64,000 nt of DNA from Natronobacterium gregoryi SP2 (GCF_000230715.2 NC_019792.1:1736001-1800000), one strand, 5' to 3'; shown: positions 42,107 to 53,382, numbered from the stretch's first letter. Numbers and translations: made by a program. Notes: a model not told the origin generated them from the letters alone.

Positions 42107-44782
42107 GTGAAATCCACCATCAGCATTACCGGGATGTCGTGCGCGACGTGTTCCGGGACGGTCGAGGAGGCCGTCGACGATCTCGAGGGGGTCGAGGCTG
42201 TCGACGTGAACTTCGCGACCGACGAGGGGACCGTCGAGTACGACCCCGACGAGAGTTCGCTGACCGAAATCTATGCGACGATCGAGGACGCCGGCTACGA
42301 CCCCGACCGGACGCAGACGACGGTCGAAATCGCCGGCATGTCGTGTTCGACCTGCGCCCAGACAAACGAGGACGCCATCGAGGAGATTCCTGGCGTGCTC
42401 TCGGCGACGGTCAACTACGCGACCGAAGAGGGAACCGTCGAGTTCAACCCACAGGACACCTCGCTTTCGGCGATCTACGATGCCATCGAAGATGCCGGGT
42501 TCGAACCCGAACGCGCCGGCGACGACGGCGACGCACTGACCGAACAGCGCGAGAGTGCCATCCAGCGTGAACTCCGGACCAAACGCAAGTGGACGATCGT
42601 CGGCAGCCTCCTCACCGCGCCGTTCGTGCTGGTGATGATCGACATGTTCGTCCCCGGCGTCCTGCCGGAGACGATCCTCGGTGTCGATCCCGACTGGATC
42701 GAGTTCGTCCTCGCAACGGCGCTGATGGCGACGCTTGGCAAGCACTTCATCGCAGGCGCGTACACGTCGCTGGTCAACAATCACCAGGCGAACATGGATA
42801 CGCTCGTGTCGGTCGGCACCACCACGGGCTACGTCTACAGTACAGCGGTCGTCCTCGGTGCGATCGAAGGTGGACTCTACTTCGAGGCCGTCGCTTTCAT
42901 TCTGTGGTTCATCTACCTCGGCGTCTGGCTCGAGGCCCGTTCGAAGGCTCGCGCGAGTTCCGCACTCCGCGAACTGCTCGAGATGCAGGCCGAAGAAGCC
43001 ACTGTCGTCGAGTGGGAGACGTCCCCGGCGTCTCGAGCGGACGGCGACGCCGTCCCCGGTGACGAGATGGTCGTCCCGCTCGAGACGGTCGAACCCGGCG
43101 ACGTGATGAAGGTCCGGCCGGGCGAGAAGGTGCCCACGGACGGCGTCGTCGTCGACGGCCAGAGCGCGGTCGACGAGTCGATGGTCACCGGGGAGTCGGT
43201 CCCCGTCGAGAAGGGCGAGGGCGACGAGGTTGTCGGCTCGACGATCAACGAGAATGGCGTCCTCTACGTCGAGGCGACCAACGTCGGCGAGGAGACGGCG
43301 ATCCAGCAGATCGTCGAACGCGTGAAAGAGGCCCAGGCCCGCCAGCCGGACGTTCAGCGACTGGTCGACCGCGTCAGCGCCTACTTCGTCCCTGCGGTGA
43401 TCGTCAACGCCGTCTTCTGGTCGGTCATGTGGGCGCTCGAGCCGGGCGTGCTCTTTGCGGTATCGGACGCGCTCGGGTCGATCATTCCGCTGCTCGAGCC
43501 GGTCGGGGGCGGTCCCGCAGCCGCAGCCGGTCCCGAGGGGGTGTCGCTGCTCGAGTTCTCCGTGATCGTCCTCGCTTCCGCCATCCTGATCGCCTGTCCC
43601 TGTGCGCTGGGGCTGGCGACGCCGATGGCGACGATGGTCGGCTCCACGCTGTCGGCGAAAAACGGCGTCCTCTACAAGGGTGCCGACGTTCTCGAGAAGG
43701 CTCGGGGCATCGACACGGTCGTCTTCGACAAGACGGGGACGCTGACTCACGGCGATATGCGCCTGACGGACGTCGTCCCGGTCGACGAGGTGGCCGAGAC
43801 GGACGGTGGGACGCCGGCGGCTGATGGGGGCGTCCTCGAGACGACCGGCGAGCCCACCGCCGACGAGGGTCTCCTCCTGTCGGTCGCGGCAAGCGCCGAG
43901 TCCGGCTCCGAACACCCGCTCGCGCAGGCGATCGTCGACGGTGCCGAAGAGCGTGGCGTCGACCTCGCTGACCCGACCGAGTTCGAGAACGTCCCCGGCC
44001 ACGGCATCCGCGCGACGGTCCCCGAGGGCGAGGTGCTCGTCGGGAACCGCAAGCTGATGGAAGACAACGACGTCGACCCCACGCCCGTCGAGGCGGCGAT
44101 GGAGCGACTCGAACGCGAGGGCAAGACGGCGATGCTGGTCGCCTTGGACGGTGCACTTCTGGGGATCGTCGCCACCGCGGACACGGTCCGCGACAGCGCC
44201 AAAGAGACCGTCGCCGAACTCCAGAAGCGGGGCTACGACGTGATGATGCTGACCGGCGACAACGAACGCACCGGCCGCGCGATCGGTGACCAGCTCGGGA
44301 TGGACCCCGACGATGTCCACGCCGAAGTCCTGCCGGAGGACAAGGCAGACGAGATCGACGTGATCCAAGAAGACGGAAACCGCACGATCATGGTCGGCGA
44401 CGGCGTCAACGACGCGCCGGCGCTGACGACTGCCCACGTCGGCGTCGCGATCGGTTCCGGTACCGACGTCGCCATCGAGAGCGCCGACATCACGCTGATG
44501 CGGGACGACCCCGCCGACGTGCTCAAAGCGATGCGAGTCGCCGACGCCACCATCTCGAAGGTGCGCCAGAACCTGTTCTGGGCCTTCATCTACAACACGA
44601 CGCTGATCCCGATCGCCTCGATCGGGCTGTTGAACCCCGCGCTCGCGGGACTGGCGATGGCCGCCTCGAGCGTCTCGGTCGTCTCCAACAGCCTGGCGTT
44701 CATGCAGTGGGACCCGCACGAGGACTACGTCTTCCTGCCGTTCCGGCCGTTCGTGTGGCTCTCCAAGAAGGTGACGGGCTAA
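42107..44782 (+). CDS. copA: Copper-translocating P1B-type ATPase
   Basis: An 891-residue heavy-metal pump. Two N-terminal HMA domains carry GMSCATC (residues 9-15) and GMSCSTC (about 77-83). Membrane helices follow. The actuator motif is [17 protein letters not shown], the ion site is CPC (about 497-499 in [14 protein letters not shown]), the phosphorylation site [10 protein letters not shown] has Asp about 541, and the ATP-binding domain has GHGIRA and the hinge [12 protein letters not shown]. The CPC with MSS-type last helix residues fits Cu(I) export. Start is a GTG at 42107. It directly precedes a DUF411 frame, a known copper-linked neighbour. Confidence 0.96.
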   Translation: MKSTISITGMSCATCSGTVEEAVDDLEGVEAVDVNFATDEGTVEYDPDESSLTEIYATIEDAGYDPDRTQTTVEIAGMSCSTCAQTNEDAIEEIPGVLSATVNYATEEGTVEFNPQDTSLSAIYDAIEDAGFEPERAGDDGDALTEQRESAIQRELRTKRKWTIVGSLLTAPFVLVMIDMFVPGVLPETILGVDPDWIEFVLATALMATLGKHFIAGAYTSLVNNHQANMDTLVSVGTTTGYVYSTAVVLGAIEGGLYFEAVAFILWFIYLGVWLEARSKARASSALRELLEMQAEEATVVEWETSPASRADGDAVPGDEMVVPLETVEPGDVMKVRPGEKVPTDGVVVDGQSAVDESMVTGESVPVEKGEGDEVVGSTINENGVLYVEATNVGEETAIQQIVERVKEAQARQPDVQRLVDRVSAYFVPAVIVNAVFWSVMWALEPGVLFAVSDALGSIIPLLEPVGGGPAAAAGPEGVSLLEFSVIVLASAILIACPCALGLATPMATMVGSTLSAKNGVLYKGADVLEKARGIDTVVFDKTGTLTHGDMRLTDVVPVDEVAETDGGTPAADGGVLETTGEPTADEGLLLSVAASAESGSEHPLAQAIVDGAEERGVDLADPTEFENVPGHGIRATVPEGEVLVGNRKLMEDNDVDPTPVEAAMERLEREGKTAMLVALDGALLGIVATADTVRDSAKETVAELQKRGYDVMMLTGDNERTGRAIGDQLGMDPDDVHAEVLPEDKADEIDVIQEDGNRTIMVGDGVNDAPALTTAHVGVAIGSGTDVAIESADITLMRDDPADVLKAMRVADATISKVRQNLFWAFIYNTTLIPIASIGLLNPALAGLAMAASSVSVVSNSLAFMQWDPHEDYVFLPFRPFVWLSKKVTG

Positions 44783-44785
44783 TGA

Positions 44786-45229
44786 CCGGCGACGATCGGA
44801 CTCGCTCTCGCTGGCTGTCTCGGCGACAACACCGACGAGTGGGCGACCGACGAGACGCTCGCCGTCGCCTCGGCGACCCAGTACCAGGGGCCGAACTGCG
44901 ACTGCTGTGACGTCTACGCCGACTACCTCGCGGACCACCTCGAGGGCGACCTCGAGACCGTCACCACCGACGATCTCGCGGCTGTCAAGGCCGAGTACGG
45001 GATCGCAGAACCCCTCCAGAGCTGTCACACTATCGACCTCAACGGGACGATCGTCGAGGGACACATGCCGGTCGCAGTCGTCGCGTCGGCGCTCGAAGAC
45101 GAGGTGACGGGAGTCGCGCTTCCCGGAATGCCCGCCGGATCGCCGGGGATGGGCGGCGAGAAAGACGGGGAGTGGACGGTGTACGAATTCGGGGACGGCG
45201 GGGAACCGGCGGTGTACGCGGAGATATAG
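44786..45229 (+). pseudogene. DUF411 metal-binding lipoprotein frame without a start codon
   Basis: Reading from the TGA at 44783-44785 the frame gives PATIGLALAGCLGDN (end of a signal peptide with lipobox LAGC), then NCDCCDVYADYLADHLEG, SCHTIDLNGTIVEGHMPV and VALPGMPAGSPGMGGEKDGEW, the conserved body of DUF411 proteins. The frame is complete to TAG at 45227-45229. There is no ATG, GTG or TTG upstream of the body. An ATG at 44782 is in another frame, so a one-base shift or a 5' truncation is likely. DUF411 proteins are often next to copper ATPases. Unless a start is supplied another way the gene is probably dead. Confidence 0.75.
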
Positions 45230-45231
45230 CG

Positions 45232-45498
45232 ATGGTCGAACTATACCGATCGCGCCTGTTCGCGGATACGCGAACCTGTTACCGGTTCCTGCAGGCCGGA
45301 TTCGGCGTGATCCTCGTGACGTTTTTCGCGGGGATGGCCGTACTCGCGGTGCCCGAGTACGGAGCGGTCTACGACGTGCTCGTGATGCCGTCGCTGTTCG
45401 TCGGCCTGGGGTTGTTGCTGTTCGGGATCGGGACGCACCTGCACGCGATGCATCTGAACGTCGTTCGGATGCACGCTGACGACACTGACGACAAGTAG
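45232..45498 (+). CDS. Small two-helix membrane protein
   Basis: An 88-residue protein starting MVELYRSRLFADTRTCYRFLQ, with two membrane helices (about residues 24-40 and 49-72: VILVTFFAGMAVLAVP and VLVMPSLFVGLGLLLFGIG), then a His-rich end HLHAMHLNVVRMHADDTDDK. The start ATG is 2 bp after the DUF411 stop, suggesting one transcription unit with copA. The His/Met-rich C-terminus could bind metal, but this is speculative. No family is recognised. Confidence 0.75.
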   Translation: MVELYRSRLFADTRTCYRFLQAGFGVILVTFFAGMAVLAVPEYGAVYDVLVMPSLFVGLGLLLFGIGTHLHAMHLNVVRMHADDTDDK

Positions 45499-45558
45499 AG
45501 TCCAGAGACTGCTACTCGACTATCGACGGAGCCACGAATCATCGGTCGGCCGTCTCAC

Positions 45559-45933
45559 TCAGATCAAAACGAGTGCCATCTGGTAGAAGATAAAGAGCAT
45601 GAACGCCAGAATCACACCACGCACGAGGTAGCCTGCGACGTTGTCCGGTTGCTGGCTGTAGATCTCGATAAGCCCGGGACCAGAGGGGCCGCTTGCGTCC
45701 GGTATACTGCTGAAGATATCGTCGCCGAACATCTCCTCGAGTTCCTTGTCCTGGCGGTCCAGCATCGCCTCCATGTGATCGTAATTGTCGAACCTGTTGG
45801 TTACGTTGCTCACGTACGACGCCGAACAATCGCACGCCTCGGCGATCTCTTTCTTCGTCGCGTCCGGGTTCTCGTACCACGTGAGCAAGATATCGCGCTG
45901 CAGTTCAGTTTTGTCGCCTTGTTTTTGGGCCAT
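45559..45933 (-). CDS. Winged-helix protein with C-terminal membrane helix
   Basis: About 124 residues. A winged-helix domain is at the start: TELQRDILLTWYENPDATKKEIAEACDCSASYVSNVTNRF. An acidic linker follows, then GLIEIYSQQPDNVAGYLVRGVILAFMLFIFYQMALVLI, ending in one membrane helix. The combination suggests a membrane-attached DNA-binding or signalling protein; this is common in haloarchaea and has no assigned role. ATG at 45933 starts the conserved MAQKQG. An alternative at 45942 adds three residues. Confidence 0.82.
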   Translation of the reverse strand: MAQKQGDKTELQRDILLTWYENPDATKKEIAEACDCSASYVSNVTNRFDNYDHMEAMLDRQDKELEEMFGDDIFSSIPDASGPSGPGLIEIYSQQPDNVAGYLVRGVILAFMLFIFYQMALVLI

Positions 45934-46102
45934 ACTCTCCACATAGTTCCAATGAACAATAATTTCCTGACGAGAAATTACTGATTGCGTTAGTTCCTGA
46001 CTAACCTGTCAGCGCCGATCAGGTGTTGTTGATATCTGCAAGTACGGGATCGTCGCGATCAACGCGCAACTACTGCGACGCGCGGAACTGTCGATCTGAT
46101 CG

Positions 46103-47882
<1,780 letters not shown>

Positions 47883-47980
47883 AGACCGACGCCGTCGTAC
47901 CTGAGCGTTGTGGACGATTCGGTATCGACGTCGTCGCGACATGGAAAGACAGTTGTCTGCCCGCCACGAACGATCGAGAA

Positions 47981-48838
47981 ATGCGAATCGCCGTTCCCAA
48001 CAAGGGCCGCCTGCACGAGCCGACGATCGACCTTCTCGAGCGGGCGGGGCTTCATCTCGAGAACGGTGCCGACCGGAAGTTGTACGCCGACACCGTCGAC
48101 TCCGACGTCTCCGTCCTCTTTGCCCGTGCGGCGGACATCCCGGAGTACGTCGCCGACGGCGCGGCGGATATGGGGATCACCGGGTACGACCAGATTCGAG
48201 AGGCTCGCGTCGAAAGCGTCGCCGAACTGTTGGATCTCGAGTTCGGGTCCTGCAGGCTCGTCCTCGCTGCCCCCGAAGACGGCGACATCGAGACAGTCGC
48301 GGACCTCGAAGGTGGGACCGTCGCGACCGAGTTTCCGAACATCACACGGAACTTCTTCGCCGAGAGCGGCGTCGATCCCGACGTCGTCGAGGTAACCGGT
48401 GCGACCGAACTCACGCCACACGTCGAGATGGCAGACGCCATCGTCGACATCACTAGCACGGGGACGACGCTGAAGATGAACCGGCTGGCGGTCGTCGAGG
48501 AGGTGCTCTCGAGTTCCGTCCGACTCTTTGCCCGGGAGGACGTTCTGGAGGAGCCGAAAGTCGAAGAGGTACGGACCGCGCTGGCCTCGGTCAAACAGGC
48601 CGAGGGCAAGCGTTACCTGATGATGAACGTTCCCGGTGGTCGACTCGACGACGTTCGAGACGTCATCCCGGGAATGGGTGGGCCGACGGTGATGGACATC
48701 GCGGACGAAGACGACGACGGCAAAGTCGCTGTCCACGCGGTCGTCGACGAGCACGACGTCTTCGAGACGATCACGGAGGTCAAGAACGCGGGCGCAAGCG
48801 ACGTGCTGGTGACCGAAATCGAGCGGCTGGTCGAGTAG
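47981..48838 (+). CDS. hisG: ATP phosphoribosyltransferase HisG, long form
   Basis: A 285-residue enzyme that commits ATP and PRPP to histidine synthesis. It starts [23 protein letters not shown], with [10 protein letters not shown] and the PRPP site [15 protein letters not shown]. The last ~75 residues form the ACT-like regulatory domain of long-form HisG ([27 protein letters not shown]). Histidine feedback is expected. The start is ATG at 47981, divergent from the acs pseudogene. hisA is at the other end of the window. Confidence 0.96.
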   Translation: MRIAVPNKGRLHEPTIDLLERAGLHLENGADRKLYADTVDSDVSVLFARAADIPEYVADGAADMGITGYDQIREARVESVAELLDLEFGSCRLVLAAPEDGDIETVADLEGGTVATEFPNITRNFFAESGVDPDVVEVTGATELTPHVEMADAIVDITSTGTTLKMNRLAVVEEVLSSSVRLFAREDVLEEPKVEEVRTALASVKQAEGKRYLMMNVPGGRLDDVRDVIPGMGGPTVMDIADEDDDGKVAVHAVVDEHDVFETITEVKNAGASDVLVTEIERLVE

Positions 48839-48936
48839 GACACGCTCGCTCGATGGAGCCAAGTGTCCTGGCTGCTTGTATCCGTCCTGACGGTGGCGCT
48901 TCTCTCGCCTTCCTGTTCCGGACCGACTCGTCGTCG

Positions 48937-49341
48937 CTACCGGGTCGTGCTCTCTTTGGCGCTTTCGAGTGGCGTCTCCTCACCTGCCAACAGCGACTCG
49001 AGCGTCGACAGCTCTCGGCCGGGCGAGACGACGCCGCGTTCCCGGTCGTAGACGACGAGGCTACAGGACTCGAGCAACGGGAGGTGAGTCCGTCGCAGAG
49101 TGACGTAGACGCGCTGGCGTCGCTCGAGCAGCGTCGTGACGAGCGTTGGGTCGCTCTCGTCGTCGGCGAGTTGCCCGGCGAGGGCCCCGACTGTGATCGG
49201 TTCGTTGGCCTCGAGAATCGAGCGCAGCACCATCCGACGCCGGTCGTTCTCGAGCGCGTGACGGAGTTGGTCTCGAGCGGGCGGAAGAACGTCGGTGACA
49301 CTGGTTTCGGGAGGGACTGGTCGGTCCAGATGGAGCGTCAT
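48937..49341 (-). CDS. DUF7344-like winged-helix protein
   Basis: About 134 residues. The core reads HALENDRRRMVLRSILEANEPITVGALAGQLADDE, followed by VYVTLRRTHLPLLESCSLVVYDRERGVVSPG. This arrangement, a wHTH with an H-x-HLP-L---G-V-YD-----V pattern, is common in haloarchaeal small regulators (DUF7344-type, from memory). A likely DNA-binding transcriptional regulator with unknown targets. ATG at 49341 is chosen because MTLHLDRP fits the short N-terminus. It is next to hisG but on the opposite strand. Confidence 0.85.
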   Translation of the reverse strand: MTLHLDRPVPPETSVTDVLPPARDQLRHALENDRRRMVLRSILEANEPITVGALAGQLADDESDPTLVTTLLERRQRVYVTLRRTHLPLLESCSLVVYDRERGVVSPGRELSTLESLLAGEETPLESAKESTTR

Positions 49342-49560
49342 GGGCGTCGAAGGGTCACGGCGACGAACGGATAAAGTCGCCACCCCGTTTCGACGCTCAC
49401 TGACAGTTTCGTTCGATCTCGCCGAGTTCAGGAGCGACGAACGATACTACTCGCGTCGACGGTTTGGTAAAACCGGATTACCAGTCTTTTCTTCGGCTGC
49501 AAGACCGGCCCCATCGAAACCACTATGATAGCCTGTGTCGTCTGCCATCGGTGACAACGC

Positions 49561-49776
49561 ATGGTGAGCTGTCCCGACCGAGCGCTGCTCGCGGCGCTCG
49601 ACGAACACGGACCCGTGCGAGTGACGGTGCTTGCAGCCGAACTCGACGCCCACCCGATCACGATCACCCAGTCCTGTGACGACCTTTGCTCGGACGGCTA
49701 CGTCCGCCGAACGACGGCAGACACCTACGTTCTCACCGAGGACGGCCGGGAGCACCTGCGGACGCTCACCGGGTGA
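49561..49776 (+). CDS. Small winged-helix protein
   Basis: A 71-residue protein consisting of one winged helix: RALLAALDEHGPVRVTVLAAELDAHPITITQSCDDLCSDGYVRRTTADTYVLTEDGREHL. The pattern (HTH followed by a G-Y-V-R wing and Y-L-T-G) is of the small MarR/DUF2250-like haloarchaeal regulators. Its 3' end overlaps the convergent channel gene by about 11 bp. The target is unknown; the channel neighbour may be coincidental. Confidence 0.8.
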   Translation: MVSCPDRALLAALDEHGPVRVTVLAAELDAHPITITQSCDDLCSDGYVRRTTADTYVLTEDGREHLRTLTG

Positions 49777-50812
49777 CGCCGTCCTCGTCGTCGCCGGGCG
49801 GCCACTCCCAGGCGTCGGCTCGAACGATTCCCAGCAGTTTCCGCCGGCGGTCGGAGAGATCCTCGAGCGAGGTAGCAAACGCCTCGTCGGAGACAGTCGG
49901 CACTCCCTCTTTGCGGAGGCGGTCGAGGTCGGGTTCGGGCGGGGGCTCTTCGGACGGTTCGATAAACGCCGCGTCTAGCGTCTCGAGGTAGCTTTCGGTG
50001 CTCGAGCGGGCGTTCTCGACGAGCGCTGGGTCGAGACCCTCGTCGTCGGGTAGTCCGTAGCGGTACAGCGTCAGGGCTTCGTCTAAGATCGGGACGGCCA
50101 TCGCCGAGGCCTCGTCGCCGCTCTCGCTGTGGTAGTAGTGGAGGATCGGGTAGGACTTGTGTTGCTCCGCGAGCAGCGACAGTTGCGAGGCCATCGACTC
50201 GAGTGGCAGGTCGAGGCCATCGAGCGGGTCGTCCCCGTTCGTCCGGGTGTTCTCGTTCCAGCTGGTGCGGACGAACGCTTCGCTTCGTTTGCCGAGGCCG
50301 GTGACGTCGCTGGCGAACGACCGTTTCTCCGAGACCGCACCCAGGACGGCGAGGACGTAGGAGACGCCGAGCGTGACGAATGCCATGCCGGTCGCGGTCG
50401 TGAACGAACTGGCGAGCTCCCAGGTCGCGCTCGTGGGCGTGTAGTCGCCGTTCCCGTTGGTGAACATGGTGTAGGCGACGTAGTAGAGATAGCCCGACCA
50501 GTCCGCTGGCTCGCCGGTGTGGGCGCTGACAAGGGCCACTCTCCCGCCGGCGAAAAGCAGCGTCCAGCCGATCCACAGCAGCGCGATCCACAGCGCAAGC
50601 GTGAGCGCGAGAATGAGCGGCCCAGCGAGGCTGAGTGCACGGGAGTCGTCCCGACTTCCCAGGCGAAGGCCCTGCCAGACCGTCGTCGTCAGCCGGCCGG
50701 ATAGCGGTCCGGAGCCGCCGTCGACCCACAGCGTCGTCCAGAGGATGTCCACGATCACCGCGAGGAGTACGACAGCCCCCGCGAACAGAGACAGTGGTTG
50801 CATGTCTCCCAT
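49766..50812 (-). CDS. Potassium-channel-like membrane protein
   Basis: A 348-residue protein. Five or six helices are in the first 180 residues. The pore region reads YLYYVAYTMFTNGNGDYTPTS, where a selectivity-filter-like NGNGDYTP replaces TxGYGD, followed by a helix TGMAFVTLGVSYVLAVLG. The remaining ~190 residues are a cytoplasmic acidic helical domain with no RCK motif. The filter differs from canonical potassium channels, so ion selectivity is uncertain. ATG at 50812 is the first start. Confidence 0.85.
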   Translation of the reverse strand: MGDMQPLSLFAGAVVLLAVIVDILWTTLWVDGGSGPLSGRLTTTVWQGLRLGSRDDSRALSLAGPLILALTLALWIALLWIGWTLLFAGGRVALVSAHTGEPADWSGYLYYVAYTMFTNGNGDYTPTSATWELASSFTTATGMAFVTLGVSYVLAVLGAVSEKRSFASDVTGLGKRSEAFVRTSWNENTRTNGDDPLDGLDLPLESMASQLSLLAEQHKSYPILHYYHSESGDEASAMAVPILDEALTLYRYGLPDDEGLDPALVENARSSTESYLETLDAAFIEPSEEPPPEPDLDRLRKEGVPTVSDEAFATSLEDLSDRRRKLLGIVRADAWEWPPGDDEDGVTR

Positions 50813-50957
50813 CTTACGGGATCGAGGTCCGTCAACGACGGCCCGGCGAAGTCAGCGATCGGTCGGACTCGCGGACGGTTACGTGGACCGACGCCAACGG
50901 CGAAATCTGGGTGGTGCCGACGCTGGAGGATCGGCAGCCGAACGGAAAACGAGACGG

Positions 50958-51518
50958 TTACTCGAGCAGACCGAGATCTTCGAGTCGAGTGACGATCTTG
51001 TCGACGGCGTGTTCGGCGTCCTCGGGTTTCTTGCCGCCGGTGATGACCAGTTTACCGGAGCCAAACAGCAGCGCGACGACTTCGGGGTCGTCCAGGCGGT
51101 AGACGAGGCCGGGGAACTGCTCGGGTTCGTACTCGATGTTCTCGAGGCCGAGACCGATCGCGATGGCGTTCAGGTTGAGGTTCCGTCCGAGATCGGCCGA
51201 GGTGACGATGTTCTGGACGACGATCTCGGGGTCCTCGTTGACCTGGATCTGGAGTTCACGGAGCTTGTCGAAGACGATGCGAAGGCTCTCGTGGACATCG
51301 TCGGTACTTTTCGCTCCGGTACAGACGATCTTCCCGGATCGGAAGATCAGTGCAGCGGACTTGGGATTCTGGGTGCGGTAGACGAGACCGGGGAACTGCT
51401 CGGGGTCGTAGTCGGCCCCCTCGAGGTCCATCGCGACGCTCTGGAGGTCGAGTTCCTGGCCGATACCGGTCGACGCCACCACGTTTTCGATGTTGATGGT
51501 GTCCTTGGGATCCGTCAT
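50958..51518 (-). CDS. tbp: TATA-box-binding protein
   Basis: A 186-residue TBP with two direct repeats of about 90 residues, each with the NIV/ENVVAS-(T/A)-lead, D-x-E-(Q/E)-FPGLVYR and SGK-V-TG motifs. INIENVVASTGIGQELDL and VQNIVTSADLGRNLNLNAI open them. It binds archaeal TATA boxes with TFB to recruit RNA polymerase. The gene is on the minus strand. A clear TTTATAAA box sits 28-35 bp upstream of the ATG, and a TTTTTAAA lies near it, so the mRNA is probably leaderless. Confidence 0.97.
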   Translation of the reverse strand: MTDPKDTINIENVVASTGIGQELDLQSVAMDLEGADYDPEQFPGLVYRTQNPKSAALIFRSGKIVCTGAKSTDDVHESLRIVFDKLRELQIQVNEDPEIVVQNIVTSADLGRNLNLNAIAIGLGLENIEYEPEQFPGLVYRLDDPEVVALLFGSGKLVITGGKKPEDAEHAVDKIVTRLEDLGLLE

Positions 51519-51545
51519 TAGTCGTTTAAAAAGACGTATTTAAGG

Positions 51546-51553
51546 TTTATAAA
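51546..51553 (-). promoter_or_regulatory. TATA box of tbp
   Basis: TTTATAAA, 28-35 bp upstream of the tbp ATG. The spacing indicates a leaderless transcript. Confidence 0.7.
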
Positions 51554-51720
51554 GGTTGGTGACGCGGCCTGATATATCCGGTTCGTGGAACAGACGTACC
51601 TCGAGAGAAGCGGTGTCTCGGGCCGTCTCTGTACTCTCTGGCAGAGATTTTATGGCGTGGGTCGAGCGTCGAGCACCCGAAAACGGCAGGCTCATACGCG
51701 GCCCACGACGAGGATCGATC

Positions 51721-52779
51721 GTGTATCTGCTCGAGCTCGGCGGCGAGAACGAGGCGTTCGCGCTCCAGGAGGCTGCAAGCGCCGCGGCCGACGTTCGTCC
51801 GATAGCGCCCGGTCTGGCCCTTGCGAACGCCGTTTCTCCCGAGCGCGTCCGCGGACTTGCCTACACCCACCGCGCGAGCGACCTCGTCGGCCGGACGGAC
51901 GCCGACCCCGAGAGCGCACAGGCCTTGCTCGAGGCCGCGTCACTCGATTCAGACCGCGAGGGCACTATCGCCGTGCGTGCGACCGACGTCCACGGGTCGA
52001 CGGGCGTCAGTACGGAACGCGTCGAGCGCGCGCTGGGCCGGGTGCTCGTCGACCGTGGGTTTTCGGTCGACCTCGACGAGCCCGATCACGTCCTGCGCGC
52101 GACGTTCTCGGAGGGACGCGTCCCCACGGTCGACGACGGCCGCGGTGATCGCGTCTCGGTCTGTGCGCTGGGCTGGCTCGCGGCCGAAAGCGTTCGGGAC
52201 TTCGGCACCCGCGCGCCGACGGACAAACCCTTCTTCCAGCCCGGTAGCATGGACCCATTACTCGCACGCGCGATCGCGAACGTCGCCGGAGCCCGACCGA
52301 AAGCGACGATTCTCGATCCGATGTGCGGAACGGGCGGCGTCCTCGTCGAGGCCGGACTCGTCGGCGCGGACGTGATCGGCACCGACGCCCAATGGAAGAT
52401 GACCAATGGCGCTTGCGAGAACCTCGAGCACTTCCTCGAGGTCGACGCGCCTTCGCCGGCCGGCGTCGAACGCGGCTCGTGGGCGGTCGGTCGCGGCGAC
52501 GCAACCCGACTTCCGCTGGCCGACGACGCCGTCGACGGCGTCGTCTTCGACGCCCCCTACGGTCGACAGTCGAAGATCGACTCCCACCGACTCGAGGACC
52601 TCGTCGCCGGCGCGCTCTCGGAGGCGCGACGCGTCGCCTCGCGTGCGGTCGTCGTGGCAGATCGATCGTGGGCCAGCGAAGCGCGGGAGGCGGGGTGGGA
52701 ACTCGAGGCATCATTCGAACGCCGCGTCCATCGGTCGCTGACGCGGTACGTGCTGGTACTTTCTGGTGACGAAGCGTAA
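51721..52779 (+). CDS. trmG10: tRNA (guanine-10-N2)-dimethyltransferase (aTrm-G10)
   Basis: About 353 residues. The N-terminal THUMP-like domain is in the first ~160 residues (VYLLELGGENEAFALQEA, then RVRGLAYTHRASDLV). The Rossmann methyltransferase domain has TILDPMCGTGGVLVEAGLVGADVIGTDAQWKM (motif I with DPMCGTG) and VVFDAPYGRQSKIDS (D-x-P-Y-G in place of DPPYG). It matches archaeal Trm-G10/Trm11-type enzymes that methylate G10 in tRNA. Start is a GTG at 51721; an ATG at 51652 in frame would add 23 residues. Confidence 0.92.
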   Translation: MYLLELGGENEAFALQEAASAAADVRPIAPGLALANAVSPERVRGLAYTHRASDLVGRTDADPESAQALLEAASLDSDREGTIAVRATDVHGSTGVSTERVERALGRVLVDRGFSVDLDEPDHVLRATFSEGRVPTVDDGRGDRVSVCALGWLAAESVRDFGTRAPTDKPFFQPGSMDPLLARAIANVAGARPKATILDPMCGTGGVLVEAGLVGADVIGTDAQWKMTNGACENLEHFLEVDAPSPAGVERGSWAVGRGDATRLPLADDAVDGVVFDAPYGRQSKIDSHRLEDLVAGALSEARRVASRAVVVADRSWASEAREAGWELEASFERRVHRSLTRYVLVLSGDEA

Positions 52780-52928
52780 CACGATCCGCTTCGAGTGGTT
52801 TCACTTGCCCGTCTTGTCCTTCTAGCTCTCACTGTCTGCCGCGTCTCGTGGCGGTTCGAGCCCGAACTGCTGGGGTGAACCCAGCCGTGTCGGCCGGGTC
52901 GACACAGCAGCCGACGATTGAAACGGTA
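52780..52928. other. Intergenic region before the repeat cluster
   Basis: About 150 bp after the methyltransferase gene. Nothing recognisable; presumably its 3' end and spacer. Confidence 0.4.
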
Positions 52929-53016
52929 CTAGTGGCGGGCCAAGCCTGAACGGATGAGTGAAACCGAATGCGGTCGTCTGGTTTCACTCATCAGTCGACG
53001 CTTGGCGGAGTACTAG
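52929..53016 (+). repeat. CTAG-ended palindromic element, type A, copy 1 (88 bp)
   Basis: Starts CTAGTGGCGGGCCAAGCC and ends GCTTGGCGGAGTACTAG. The centre is a long stem: GATGAGTGAAACC paired with GGTTTCACTCATC around a 14-base loop. A second copy, reversed, is at 59027-59114 with 84 of 88 identical bases. A sequence-diverged structural relative is at 53119-53206. CTAG is generally rare in haloarchaeal DNA. Confidence 0.9.
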
Positions 53017-53122
53017 TAGCGTCCCAAGTCTACTCTGACTAGTGTACTCCACTTCTGATCGAGAATCGTGATCGGTTTGGGCCAACTCTCAACTAGTCGG
53101 TCAACGCTTGGGACAGTACTAG
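53013..53122 (+). repeat. CTAG-ended palindromic element, type B, copy 1 (110 bp)
   Basis: Starts CTAGTAGCGTCCCAAG and ends CTTGGGACAGTACTAG, an imperfect inverted repeat sharing its CTAG with the neighbours. Inside are two further CTAG sites, GACTAGT and ACTAGTC, that pair with one another. A direct copy at 59111-59220 matches about 101 of 110 bases, in the same orientation, 6.1 kb away. Confidence 0.9.
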
Positions 53123-53206
53123 TACCGTCCCAACCGTCGACTGACGGGTCGAATCGGGTCACACCGCCAGATTCGACCCATCAGTTCAGGCTTGGCCCGC
53201 CACTAG
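53119..53206 (-). repeat. CTAG-ended palindromic element, type A variant (88 bp)
   Basis: Reverse-strand relative of type A. The ends match (CTAGTGGCGGGCCAAGCC after complementing), but the central stem is different: GATGGGTCGAATC pairs with GATTCGACCCGTC, in place of GATGAGTGAAACC with GGTTTCACTCATC. Both arms changed together while the stem is kept. Confidence 0.88.
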
Positions 53207-53382
53207 GCAGATTTGTGAGTCGTATAGGACGGTCTCACCGCTCCCTGTTCGTTTCTCGAGTTTGCAACTGGGGGCCACTAATGTCTATATAACATACTTT
53301 CTATTATGCTTGAAAACACGCCTCTGGGGTTTTCTATAGGGGTGCCACAAATTACTTTATCTAATGGAGACATTTTCCGGAA
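53207..53382. other. Spacer and promoter region of the transducer gene
   Basis: After the repeat cluster the sequence becomes AT-rich (about 53275-53375), with TATATAAC near 53285 and CTTTATCTA near 53355-53363, 20-28 bp ahead of the ATG at 53383. Nothing codes here. Confidence 0.45.

Noticed and set aside
41987-45064. A 1025-residue minus-strand open frame across copA
   Set aside because: Very long shadow of the GC-rich copA gene. The plus strand carries all P-type ATPase motifs, and the minus-strand protein is Arg/Asp/Val-rich with no recognisable domain.
52929-53206. Possible CRISPR or tRNA cluster in the palindromic region
   Set aside because: Units are of unequal length, with CTAG ends and long stems; no cloverleaf, anticodon arm or CCA-type acceptor.
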